Shown here piece after piece: positions 26,686 to 34,571 of a stretch of 64,000 nt of DNA (positions within the stretch are counted from its first letter, which is position 1; every line of letters begins with the position of its first letter). The translations under genes were made by a program, and so were the position numbers. The stretch is from Comamonas sp. KCTC 72670. Its GTDB lineage: Bacteria > Myxococcota > Myxococcia > Myxococcales > Myxococcaceae. The stretch is taken from the NCBI GenBank assembly GCA_014656495.1, contig BNCN01000002.1:682001-746000 (forward strand), given 5' to 3'. A model generated the notes under the pieces. It saw only the letters and a list, made by a program, of their open reading frames with translations, was not told the DNA's origin and made no database searches.

Positions 26686-28050
26686 CTAGCTGACCCGCGG
26701 GGCCTGCGGCGCCACGGGGTAGGTGCCCCGCTGGCCGAAGGGCGGGTCGAACAGCGCCGGGTCCGACTGCCGCGAGCGGAAGAGGTCGACGATGTAGTTC
26801 ATCCGCTGGTCCAGCTGGCTCCAGTCCTTCGCCCCGGTGCCCTTGAGGCTGTCGGGGCTCTTGTCGAGCTGGTCCAGGAGCACGCGCAGCTCGGGGTTCT
26901 CGATGGTGCGCAGGTGCGGCGGGAAGATTGTCGACTCCATGCCCGCGGGCGGCGGCAGGTCGTTCCCCAGCTTCAGCGCCTCGCCCGGCACCGCCAGCTT
27001 CATCATGTGCTCGGTGGCCAGCCGGCGGAAGACGCTCGCGGCGCCATCCACCACGGGGTTCAGCGCCGCGTCCACCAGGCCCGTCTTGAGCGCCGCCTTG
27101 CCCGCCAGGTTCGCGGGGAAGGGGAGCGCGTTGATGTGCGCCTCGATGGTCTGCTTGAGGATGCCGCGGAAGGTCTCCTTCACCGGAGCGTTGAGCGCCT
27201 TCTCGACGTAGGGCTGCAGCCGCGTCTGCTCGTGCAGGCCCACCTTGTCGTTGGCCAGCAGCATCAGCTCGGCCTTCTTGTTCGGGTCCTTCTCGAACAT
27301 GGCCTGGGCGTAGTGGCCGAAGGCTTCCTTCAACACCGGCTTGTCCGCCGGGAAGCCGTTCAGGTACTGCGCCACCTTCGCGGCGTCATACTGGGTGTCG
27401 CCCTGGAACGTCTCCACGAAGCGGGCGAACTCCTGGCCCACTTCCTCGAACACCACCTTGTTGCCGTCCGCGATGGACTGGCTGACGTTCTGGAGCGCCT
27501 GGTTGCCCGCCGCGGCGATGTCGCCCAGCGGCAGCGCGGGCAGGCCCAGCTTGCGCAGCAGGTCATCCACCTTGGACAGCGGCCCCATCACGTTGTCCGC
27601 CTGCTTGAGCGCGTCCGTGAAGAACTTGGGCATGTCCTCGCCGCGGATGCTCACGCCGGCCTGCTTCGACGCCCAGGTCGCGAAGGTGGACCAGTTCGCG
27701 TTCTCCGTGCCGAGGAGCTGCCCCATGGCGTTGGACAGGTCCGAGTAGCCTTGCGTGATGGCGTAGTTGCGCGCCACCGGGTCCTGCATGGCGGCGATGT
27801 CCCGCACCTGCGCGGCGGTCGGATAGCTGCCCGGGGTGACCCGCGAGCCCTGCGCCGCCGCCGTGGGGCTGTTCAGCGCCACCAGGGGCTGCCGCGAAGC
27901 CGGGGACTCGAACTGCGACACCCCGGACATGCCGGGCCGGTTCGTCCGAGCCTGGGGCTGGGGCTTCACTTCGTTGCGAGCGGGACGCGGCGGCTCACGG
28001 GGCTCGGTGGGACGGGCCGGGGCGCGGGAGGAGATTCTGGGGGGCGACAT
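26686..28050 (-). CDS. Hypothetical protein, tandem paralogue A
   Basis: A 454-residue protein without signal peptide or membrane helices. A low-complexity Pro/Arg-rich leader (about residues 1-70) precedes a mostly helical domain beginning PGSYPTAAQVRDIAAMQDPV, with NWSTFATWASKQAGVSIRGE near 120 and GHYAQAMFEKDPNKKAELML near 250. The NWSTFATWASKQAG block occurs in a broad uncharacterised family that I also recall from actinobacteria; I do not recognise a function. It is highly similar along the whole core to the next upstream gene (28205-29560), including a conserved promoter-proximal element, so the pair arose by tandem duplication. Confidence 0.8.
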   Translation of the reverse strand: MSPPRISSRAPARPTEPREPPRPARNEVKPQPQARTNRPGMSGVSQFESPASRQPLVALNSPTAAAQGSRVTPGSYPTAAQVRDIAAMQDPVARNYAITQGYSDLSNAMGQLLGTENANWSTFATWASKQAGVSIRGEDMPKFFTDALKQADNVMGPLSKVDDLLRKLGLPALPLGDIAAAGNQALQNVSQSIADGNKVVFEEVGQEFARFVETFQGDTQYDAAKVAQYLNGFPADKPVLKEAFGHYAQAMFEKDPNKKAELMLLANDKVGLHEQTRLQPYVEKALNAPVKETFRGILKQTIEAHINALPFPANLAGKAALKTGLVDAALNPVVDGAASVFRRLATEHMMKLAVPGEALKLGNDLPPPAGMESTIFPPHLRTIENPELRVLLDQLDKSPDSLKGTGAKDWSQLDQRMNYIVDLFRSRQSDPALFDPPFGQRGTYPVAPQAPRVS

Positions 28051-28058
28051 GTCTTCTC

Positions 28059-28084
28059 AGTATCGGCGGAAACCGGAAGAAGTT
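28059..28084 (-). promoter_or_regulatory. Conserved upstream element, paralogue A
   Basis: The 26-bp element, AGTATCG-GCGG-AAACCGG-AAGAAGTT on the plus strand, starts 8 bp upstream of the paralogue A ATG and is matched by a near copy before paralogue B, while sequence around it has diverged. Selective conservation suggests a shared promoter or operator. Confidence 0.4.
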
Positions 28085-28204
28085 GCGTCCGCTGGGACGG
28101 AGCGTGAAACACACCCTGCCCGGGAGGAAGTCCGGCTCCGGGCTTGCTGCCGACGTCCCGGGTGCGGCCGTTCCACGGGCTGTCCTCGCACGACGCCCTG
28201 ACGT

Positions 28205-29560
28205 TCAGGCGACCCGGGGGGCGGGTGCCGGGGGCACCCCGGGGTAGGTGCCGGCGCGGCCGAAGGGCGGGTCGAACAGCGCCGGGTCCGACTGCCGCGT
28301 CCGGAAGAGGTCGACGATGTAGTTCATCCGCTGGTCCAGTTGGCTCCAGTCCTCCGCGCCGGTGCCCTCGAGGCTGTCGGGGCTCTTGTCGAACTCGGCG
28401 AGCAGCGCGCGCAGCTCGGGGTTCTCGAGGGTGCGCAGGTGCGGCGGGAAGAGCGTCGACTCCATGCCCGGAGGTGGTGGCAAATCGTGGCCCAGCTTGA
28501 GCGCGCCGCCGGGCACCGCGAGCTTCATCATGTGCTCGGTGGCGAGGCGGCGGAATGCACGGGCCATGGCGTCCACGACCGGGAGCAGCGCCGCGTCCAC
28601 CCCGCCCGACTTGAGGGCCGCCTTGCCCGCGACGTTGGCGGGGAAAGGGAGCGCGTTGATGTGCGCCTCGGTGGTCTGCTTGAGGATGCCGTGGAAGGTC
28701 TCCTTCATCGGAGCGTTGAGCGCCTTCTCGATTTGCGGCTGGAGCCGCCGTTGCTCATGCAGGCCGACCTTGTTGTTGGCCAGCAGCATCAGCTCGGCCT
28801 TCGTGTTGGCGTCCTGTTCGAACATGGCCTGGGCGTAGTGGCCAAAGGCCTCTCTCAGCACGGGCCTGTCGACGGCGAAAGCACTCAGGTATTGCGTCAC
28901 CTTCGCCGCGTCGTAATGGCTGTCGCCCTGGAAGGTGTGCACGAAGCGTGACAGCTCCTGGCCTACTTCCTCGAACACGCGCTTGTTGCCTTCGGAGATG
29001 GCCAGGCTCACGTTCTTGAGCGCGTCATTGCCGGCGGAGCCGATGTCGCCCAGCGGCAGCGCGGGCACACCGAGTTTGCGCAGCAGGTCGTCCACCTTGG
29101 ACAGCGGGCCCATGACGCTGTCGAGCTTCTTGAGCACGTCGGTGAAGAGCCTGGGCATGTCCTCGCCGCGGATGCTCACGCCGGCCTGCTTCGACGCCCA
29201 GGTCGCGAAGGTGGACCAGTTCGCGTTCTCCACCCCGAGCAGATGCCCCACCGCGTTGGACAGGTCCGAGTAGCTCTGCGTCACCGCGTGGTTGCGCGCC
29301 ACCAGGTCCTGCATGGCGCAGATGGCCCGGATGTCCTCGGCGGAGGGATAGCTGCCCGGGGCCACGCCCTGCCACGGAAAGCAGGCTTCGACGGCGGACG
29401 GTGGCTCCGGTGGTGGGAATGAGGCCAACAGCTCGGGCTGGGAGACATCATGCGAGGACGCATGTTCCGAGGTCCTCAGCTCGTTGCGAGGAGGACGCGA
29501 GGCCTCCCCGGTCTCCGAGGTGGGGGCGGGGGACTGGGTGCCGGTGGAGGGCGTCTTCAT
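28205..29560 (-). CDS. Hypothetical protein, tandem paralogue B
   Basis: A 451-residue protein, a close paralogue of the gene at 26686-28050. The two share long identical stretches (for example NWSTFATWASKQAGVSIRGE, MGPLSKVDDLLRKLG, QLDQRMNYIVDLFR and RQSDPALFDPPFG), while the N-terminal about 65 residues differ. The ATG at 29560 with AGGGGA upstream is chosen over in-frame upstream starts that would read through the conserved promoter element. No catalytic motif is visible, and it is probably a cytosolic helical protein. It is divergent from a Uma2-like nuclease gene. Confidence 0.8.
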   Translation of the reverse strand: MKTPSTGTQSPAPTSETGEASRPPRNELRTSEHASSHDVSQPELLASFPPPEPPSAVEACFPWQGVAPGSYPSAEDIRAICAMQDLVARNHAVTQSYSDLSNAVGHLLGVENANWSTFATWASKQAGVSIRGEDMPRLFTDVLKKLDSVMGPLSKVDDLLRKLGVPALPLGDIGSAGNDALKNVSLAISEGNKRVFEEVGQELSRFVHTFQGDSHYDAAKVTQYLSAFAVDRPVLREAFGHYAQAMFEQDANTKAELMLLANNKVGLHEQRRLQPQIEKALNAPMKETFHGILKQTTEAHINALPFPANVAGKAALKSGGVDAALLPVVDAMARAFRRLATEHMMKLAVPGGALKLGHDLPPPPGMESTLFPPHLRTLENPELRALLAEFDKSPDSLEGTGAEDWSQLDQRMNYIVDLFRTRQSDPALFDPPFGRAGTYPGVPPAPAPRVA

Positions 29561-29566
29561 TCCCCT

Positions 29567-29592
29567 AGTATCGATGGAAAACCGGAAAAGTT
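29567..29592 (-). promoter_or_regulatory. Conserved upstream element, paralogue B
   Basis: The plus strand reads AGTATCG-ATGG-AAAACCGG-AAAAGTT, matching the element before paralogue A with two substitutions and compensating one-base indels, and at nearly the same distance (6 bp) from the start codon. Confidence 0.4.
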
Positions 29593-29729
29593 CTGAGCCC
29601 TGCCCCGCGGGGCATGTCGGACCTCTGAGGTAGGAATGGGTGGACATGCTGTTGCAGGTGGGGTTCCACTTGGGAAGGGCAGGGCGGATGATGGAGTGGT
29701 GGGAGGCGGTTGGCCTGGGGAGTTCCAAG

Positions 29730-30338
29730 ATGGGGAATGAGACGAAGCGGCCTGCGACCTACGACGACCTGGTGGCGTTGCCCGAGAACATGGTCGGGCA
29801 GATTGTTGATGGAGAGCTCATCGCGCAGCCGCGTCCGGCGAGCCCGCACGCGGTGGCGCACTCTGTTCTTGGGGGACTGCTGCTCGCCCACTTCCAGGTG
29901 GGACAGCGTTCCCCCGCGGGCTGGTGGATTGTTTATGAGCCTGAGCTGCACTTCGCTCAAGACGTCCTGGTCCCGGATATTGCCGGATGGCGCCGCGAGC
30001 GCATGCCGATGATGCGGCATGTTCCGTTCTTCACGCTCGCTCCCGACTGGGTGTGTGAGGTGCTGTCACCGTCGACGCGGAACCTGGACCGGAATCGCAA
30101 GCGGGAAATCTACGCGCGTGAAGGCGTTGGGCATGTGTGGCTTGTGGACCCTGCCGCTCGGACGCTGGAGTCCTTCGCTCTGCGGAATGGAGATTGGGTT
30201 CCGCTGGGCCAGTACTTCGGGATCGAACGTGTTCGAGTGGCACCGTTCGAGGAGCTGGAACTGGACCTGGCGCTGTTGTGGCCTCCAGAACTCGAGGTGC
30301 GTGAGCCGGGCGAAGACGGCGCGCTCTATGGGGAGTGA
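29730..30338 (+). CDS. Uma2-family (DUF820) putative endonuclease
   Basis: A 202-residue member of the PD-(D/E)XK nuclease-fold family DUF820/Uma2. Core elements: N-terminal TYDDLVALPENMVGQIVDGE, then YEPELHFAQDVLVPDIAGWR, and the active-site strand DWVCEVLSPSTRNLDRNRK followed by YAREGVGHVWLVDP. These proteins are abundant in cyanobacteria and myxobacteria; their biological role is not established. The ATG at 29730 has GGGGAG upstream and matches the family N-terminus; earlier in-frame ATGs add unrelated residues. It converges with and overlaps the pxpC gene end by 13 bp. Confidence 0.87.
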   Translation: MGNETKRPATYDDLVALPENMVGQIVDGELIAQPRPASPHAVAHSVLGGLLLAHFQVGQRSPAGWWIVYEPELHFAQDVLVPDIAGWRRERMPMMRHVPFFTLAPDWVCEVLSPSTRNLDRNRKREIYAREGVGHVWLVDPAARTLESFALRNGDWVPLGQYFGIERVRVAPFEELELDLALLWPPELEVREPGEDGALYGE

Positions 30339-31213
30339 CGCTCGCCGAGGCCCAAGCGCTCCGCGAACTCTCGCCACGCGTGCCGTGCCTCGTCGAGGCT
30401 GACTCCCTGGAACCGGACCGGCGTTCCGGGACGCCGTGCGCACAAGGTGCCCCAGTCGGCGCGGATGACGGTGGCGATGAGCGGATAGCCCCCTGTGGTC
30501 GGATGGTCCGGGCCCAGCACGATGGGTGTGCCCGACAGCGTGACTTGGATGGCGCCCCGCACCATGGGCCGGGACGTGCCCGCGCCTTCGTCTCCGTGGG
30601 TGAGCGCTGGGCCTTCGAGCCGCATCCCCACGCGGTCGCTCGACGCGGAGACGGTGAAGGTTGCTGACAGGAGCGTGGCCACGGTGGCTGGCTCGAAGCG
30701 GCGCGTGTCCGGTCCGAGCGTGACGCGGATGGGCGCCGCTGTGTCGAGCGTGTCGCCGAGCGCCTGGAACGACGCGGGCGCGTTCGCGGCACCGAGCGGA
30801 AGCGTGTCCCCCGCGCGGAGGAGCCGGCCCGCATGTCCGCCCAGCTTTGCGACCAGGAGCGTGCCGCGTCCTCCCAGGACCGCGGGGACCGCGAGGCCGC
30901 CCTCCACCGCCACGTAGCGCACGCTGCGCGTCTCGGGGGCGGGGACCAGGAGACTCTCGCCGTCCGCCAGGGTGTGGATGCGGCCATCCACGGAGACGCG
31001 GAGCGGTCGTCCCCTGGCGCGCAGCTCCACGCGGCCAAAGGCTTCCAGGGCCGCCGCCCAGTGAGGGTTGCCGACGGTGCGATTGGACAGGGCCAGCAGC
31101 TCCGGCACCAGTGGCCCTCCGGGCGGCACGCCGTGGTGCATCTGCCCTGGGCGTCCTGTGTCCTGCACCGTCACCGGTGCGCCCACGCTGATGATGTCGA
31201 GCGAGCCCGTCAT
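30326..31213 (-). CDS. pxpC: 5-oxoprolinase subunit C (PxpC, biotin-dependent carboxyltransferase fold)
   Basis: A 295-residue protein of the KipA/PxpC family. It begins LDIISVGAPVTVQDTGRPGQ and has MHHGVPPGGPLVPELLALSN, the usual substrate-binding opening, and ends with GYPLIATVIRADWGTLCARR near 250. With PxpA and PxpB it opens 5-oxoproline to glutamate using ATP. The ATG overlaps the stop of the pxpAB fusion gene by 4 bp. The 3' end overlaps the convergent Uma2 gene by 13 bp. Confidence 0.9.
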   Translation of the reverse strand: MTGSLDIISVGAPVTVQDTGRPGQMHHGVPPGGPLVPELLALSNRTVGNPHWAAALEAFGRVELRARGRPLRVSVDGRIHTLADGESLLVPAPETRSVRYVAVEGGLAVPAVLGGRGTLLVAKLGGHAGRLLRAGDTLPLGAANAPASFQALGDTLDTAAPIRVTLGPDTRRFEPATVATLLSATFTVSASSDRVGMRLEGPALTHGDEGAGTSRPMVRGAIQVTLSGTPIVLGPDHPTTGGYPLIATVIRADWGTLCARRPGTPVRFQGVSLDEARHAWREFAERLGLGERHSP

Positions 31214-32499
31214 CCGCCCACCTGCTCGAAGCGCACGCGGTCTCCGAGCTGCAGCGCCGCGCCCTGCTCGGGCGTGAAGGCCGTGAAGTCCAGCGCGGTG
31301 CCGATGAGGTTCCAGCCGCCCGGTGACGCGAAGGGATAGACGCCGGTGCGCTCTCCGGCGATTCCCACCGCCAGGGCGGGGACTCGGGTGCGAGGCGTGG
31401 ACAGCCGGGGCACGGCGATGCGCGGGTCCACTTCTCCGAGATAGGCGAACCCTGGCAGGAAGCCCACGCAGCGCACGGTGTACTCGCGGGCGGTGTGGCA
31501 CCGGGCGACCTCGGCCTCCGTGAGGCCCGCGCGTGCCGCGACCGCGTGCAGGTCCTGCCCGTCGTAGCGCACGCGAATGGTCGTGAGGGGCCGCTCCCCA
31601 TTCGTCGGGGGAACGCGCAGCAGCCGCGCCAGCGCGAGCCTCGGCTCCTCGGGAGGGGCGTCCGGGCGGAAGTACACGCAGGCGTGTTCCTCGGTGATGA
31701 CGGCGTCCAGCACCCGCGGCAGTGCACTCAGCGCATCCCGCGCCGCGCGCCGCTCGATGCCTTCGGGGAGCACCAGTCTCAGGGCGCCATCGCCGAGCGG
31801 CTCGGAGGGCAGGGCGAGTGCGTCCAGCGTGGCGCGGACCTCGCGCGCCAACTCCACGGCGCCCGGCGTGTCACCGTGCACGCAGACGGTGTCCACGTTG
31901 CCGCTCGTGGCGAGCCGGACGGTGTTGGCCCGCGCCAGCGCGTGGTCCGTCAGCACCGCGCCCGGTTGTCCGCGTGGAATGAGCGAGCCATCCGGCAGCG
32001 TGCCCCGGTCCGCGAAGCCCTCGCGCGCGTACGAGAGCCCCGCTGCCCGGGCCGCATCGCGCAGTGCGCCCGCGCCCGGCCCGATGAGGGTGACGTCCGT
32101 CCCCAGCGCGGACACCACGCCATCCACCACGGCGCGGGCCAGCGCCGGAGCGGCATTGGCCGCGTGGTACAGCGCGCCGTGAGGCTTGGCGTAGCGCACG
32201 GGCAGCCTGCGCTCGGTGGCGAGGGCGCGGAGCCGTGCGCACTGGGCCTCGATTTGGTTCCGCAGTTGCTCCGGCGTCACGTCGAGCGCGCGGCGGCCGA
32301 AGCCTTCCCGGTCTTCGTAGGACGGGTGCGCTCCGGCTCGGGCGCCGTGCCGCTCGCACAGCTCCAGGGCGTGGCGCATGGAGGCGTCATCTCCCGCATG
32401 TCCGCCACAGGCGATGTTGGCGATGTGCGCCAGGGCGTAGAGCTGCGCGTCTTCTCCGGGCAGTTCACCCAGGTCGACGTTGAGGAGGCACTCCGTCAT
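31210..32499 (-). CDS. Fused 5-oxoprolinase subunits A and B (PxpA-PxpB)
   Basis: A 429-residue fusion. Residues 1 to about 240 are a LamB/YcsF (PxpA) domain with NVDLGE, HIANIACGGHAGDDASMRHA and HGALYHAANA; residues about 245-429 are a KipI (PxpB) domain with TIRVRYDGQDL, GFLPGFAYLGEVDPRI and FASPGGWNLIGTAL. In most bacteria these are separate genes. Together with PxpC the product should convert 5-oxoproline, a spontaneous glutamine product, to glutamate. The ATG at 32499 opens directly into the PxpA domain. A 22-bp palindrome lies 62 bp upstream. Confidence 0.9.
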   Translation of the reverse strand: MTECLLNVDLGELPGEDAQLYALAHIANIACGGHAGDDASMRHALELCERHGARAGAHPSYEDREGFGRRALDVTPEQLRNQIEAQCARLRALATERRLPVRYAKPHGALYHAANAAPALARAVVDGVVSALGTDVTLIGPGAGALRDAARAAGLSYAREGFADRGTLPDGSLIPRGQPGAVLTDHALARANTVRLATSGNVDTVCVHGDTPGAVELAREVRATLDALALPSEPLGDGALRLVLPEGIERRAARDALSALPRVLDAVITEEHACVYFRPDAPPEEPRLALARLLRVPPTNGERPLTTIRVRYDGQDLHAVAARAGLTEAEVARCHTAREYTVRCVGFLPGFAYLGEVDPRIAVPRLSTPRTRVPALAVGIAGERTGVYPFASPGGWNLIGTALDFTAFTPEQGAALQLGDRVRFEQVGG

Positions 32500-32560
32500 G
32501 CGGCGCACGGTACGCGAGCGGCGCTTCGGGTGCAGCCATCCCAGAAGCCGGAGGCGCTGG

Positions 32561-32582
32561 CGTTCCATCGGACGATGGAACG
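32561..32582. promoter_or_regulatory. 22-bp near-perfect palindrome upstream of pxpAB
   Basis: Arms CGTTCCATCG and CGATGGAACG are exact reverse complements around a 2-bp GA centre, 62 bp before the pxpAB ATG. The size and spacing fit a dimeric repressor operator. No regulator gene is adjacent, so the protein is unknown. Confidence 0.55.
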
Positions 32583-32595
32583 GGAAGTCTCACGC

Positions 32596-32633
32596 ACCAC
32601 CCCGGGGCTGGGGCCGGTTGGCACCGGGGTGGT
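32596..32633 (-). terminator. Hairpin between cytochrome gene and pxpAB
   Basis: Perfect 10-bp arms ACCACCCCGG / CCGGGGTGGT with an 18-nt loop, 107 bp beyond the cytochrome stop on the minus strand and upstream of pxpAB. It probably separates the two transcripts; no U-tract follows. Confidence 0.45.
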
Positions 32634-32739
32634 ACGCGCCCGGACGGGACGCCTCGACGAGGCACTGTCCGGGAACCTCCACCCTGGATACGTCCACGGG
32701 GATTTTCCCCGGTCATTTCCAGGACGTTTCCCGGCGGCT

Positions 32740-34446
32740 TCAGCGCCCCTTGGAGGGCAGCGTGTTCGGGCCGCCCGCCTTCACCCAGCGCACGAGGGCC
32801 CTCGCCGTCTGCTCGTCGATGAGCTCCGCGTAGGTGGGCATGGGCGTACCGGGGAGGAACTGCTCGGGGTTTCGCACCCAGCGGACCAGCTCGGCTTCGC
32901 TGCGCGTGGCCACCTTCTCGAGCCGGTCGTGATAGCGGGCGCCCGGGGCATGGCAGCTCGCGCAGCCGAGCTTCGTGAAGAGCGCGGCGGCATCCACGGC
33001 AGGGGCTTGGGGGCGCGGCTTGGGCGCGGGCTTGCGCGTCACGGGCTTGGGGCCCGTCGCGTGGGCCGTGACTGCTTGGGCGGGCGCAGACGATGCGCTG
33101 GCGCTCTGCTGGGACGACGGGCTCGGCTGGGTTGGAGCCACTGCCTGGGCGCCGCTTGCTCCGTGGCTGCTCTCCTGAGACGACGCGATCGGCTGAGCTG
33201 GAGCCGATGCCTGAGCGCCGCTCGCCCCGTGGGTGCCCTCCTGTGTCGACGGGCGGGGCAGGGCCGGAGTCGATGCCTGAGCGCCGCTCGCGGTATGGAC
33301 ACTCTGCTGTGTCGACGGGCTGGGCTTTGCCGGAGTCGATGCTTGAGCTCCGCTCGCGGCATGGACACTCTGCTGTGTCGACGGGCTGGGCTTTGCCGGA
33401 GTCGATGCCTGGTCGCCGGGTTCCTGGGGCGCCGTTGGAGGCGGCGCGGGCGCCTCGTCTTCGCGCTCCTCATCCTCGCCAGACGCCTGCGTCACCCACT
33501 GGGGCCGCACCGAGTTCGCGGTGAGGCGGGGCCGCGCGTCCTTCACGGCGTTCTTCTTCGCGGGCACCGAGCGCAAGTAGTCGTAGAGCGCCTGGGCCTC
33601 CACGTCGTCCATGCCGCGGAAGCGAGGCATCGGCGAGCGCAGCACGGAGCCATCCGGCGCGAGCCCATCCCGCACCGCCCGCGTGAAGTCCTCCAGCGTC
33701 CAGTTCGCCAGCCCCGTCTCATGGAACGTGATGTTGCTGGAATGGACCTTCCGTCCCTCCGGGTCGACGAAGGCCATGCCGCCGGCGAACACGTCGTCCC
33801 CCTCCGTCTTCCGGGGACTGAAGCCATCCGTGTGGCAGGAGGCGCAGTCGTAGACGTCATGCGCCATGTAGTGGCCGTACTCCCGGCTCGCGGACTTGGG
33901 CGGCACGGGGATGCCCGAGGCGGGCCGCTCCACCGGTTCATTGCCGGTGATGAAGCGGAAGCCGATGCCACCGAAGAAGCTGAACTTCGACGGCGGCGCG
34001 GGCTCGGCCGTCGGCGTGAAGAGCGGATGTCCGGAGCGCATGAAGCCCAGCACCGCCGCGAGGTCCGCGTCGCCCATGCCGTAGCTGGGCATCACCATCA
34101 GCCGCCCGTCCCGGCTCACGCCGTAGCGGATGGCCCGGGCCAGCTCCTCGTCCTTCACGGCGCCGATGCCGGCCTCCGCGTGCGACGTGAGGTTCGCCGC
34201 GTGGAAGCGCCCCATGTACGAAGGCAGCTCGCGCAGCGGCGCCCCGGCGACCGTCTCCGCGTCACCGCCCCGGTGGCAGGACTCGCAGCTCGCGTGAAAG
34301 ATGGCGGCGCCTCGCTCCAGCGCGGCGGGGGACAGGTCCGCGCGGATGGGCGGGTAGGGGGCGTGGACGGTGCCCGCGCAGCCCGCCATCAGGCTGGCTC
34401 CCGCGAACAACGTGCTCCTCACTGCGTCCTGGAGGGTTCGGCGCAT
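32740..34446 (-). CDS. Triheme c-type cytochrome lipoprotein with repeat linker
   Basis: A 568-residue exported electron carrier. A lipobox LMAGC (Cys23) predicts a lipid anchor. Three CXXCH haem sites are present: CESCH near residue 54 and CASCH near 200 in the first module, and CASCH near 490 in the C-terminal module. Between them lies a Ser/Pro/Ala/Gln-rich linker of five repeats of 22-23 residues, each close to ASTPAKPSPSTQQSVH plus xASGAQ. The ATG at 34446 is the one giving a signal peptide. The partner oxidoreductase is unknown. The gene is single, divergent from the class V aminotransferase gene. Confidence 0.87.
   Translation of the reverse strand: MRRTLQDAVRSTLFAGASLMAGCAGTVHAPYPPIRADLSPAALERGAAIFHASCESCHRGGDAETVAGAPLRELPSYMGRFHAANLTSHAEAGIGAVKDEELARAIRYGVSRDGRLMVMPSYGMGDADLAAVLGFMRSGHPLFTPTAEPAPPSKFSFFGGIGFRFITGNEPVERPASGIPVPPKSASREYGHYMAHDVYDCASCHTDGFSPRKTEGDDVFAGGMAFVDPEGRKVHSSNITFHETGLANWTLEDFTRAVRDGLAPDGSVLRSPMPRFRGMDDVEAQALYDYLRSVPAKKNAVKDARPRLTANSVRPQWVTQASGEDEEREDEAPAPPPTAPQEPGDQASTPAKPSPSTQQSVHAASGAQASTPAKPSPSTQQSVHTASGAQASTPALPRPSTQEGTHGASGAQASAPAQPIASSQESSHGASGAQAVAPTQPSPSSQQSASASSAPAQAVTAHATGPKPVTRKPAPKPRPQAPAVDAAALFTKLGCASCHAPGARYHDRLEKVATRSEAELVRWVRNPEQFLPGTPMPTYAELIDEQTARALVRWVKAGGPNTLPSKGR
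33076..33408. repeat. Five tandem 66-bp repeats within the cytochrome gene
   Basis: Four units of exactly 66 bp (22 codons) and a last of 69 bp encode the Ser/Pro-rich linker. The first two are nearly identical in DNA, the later ones progressively diverged, as expected for slippage or unequal recombination with recent expansion at the 5' end of the gene's repeat tract. Confidence 0.9.
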
Positions 34447-34571
34447 GGGCGGCCCTGACGCATATCGCATCCGCGCCGGGGACGGAAAACCCCCACCGCC
34501 GTTCGCCGAGGACATCCCGCGTCACGTGAGCTCCGCCGCGGCGCGGCAGCGTGGCTACACTCCCGGGCACC

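Noticed and set aside
33076-33408. Regular repeats considered as a CRISPR array
   Set aside because: The units are exactly 66 bp, in frame, and have no unique spacers; they encode a Ser/Pro-rich linker.
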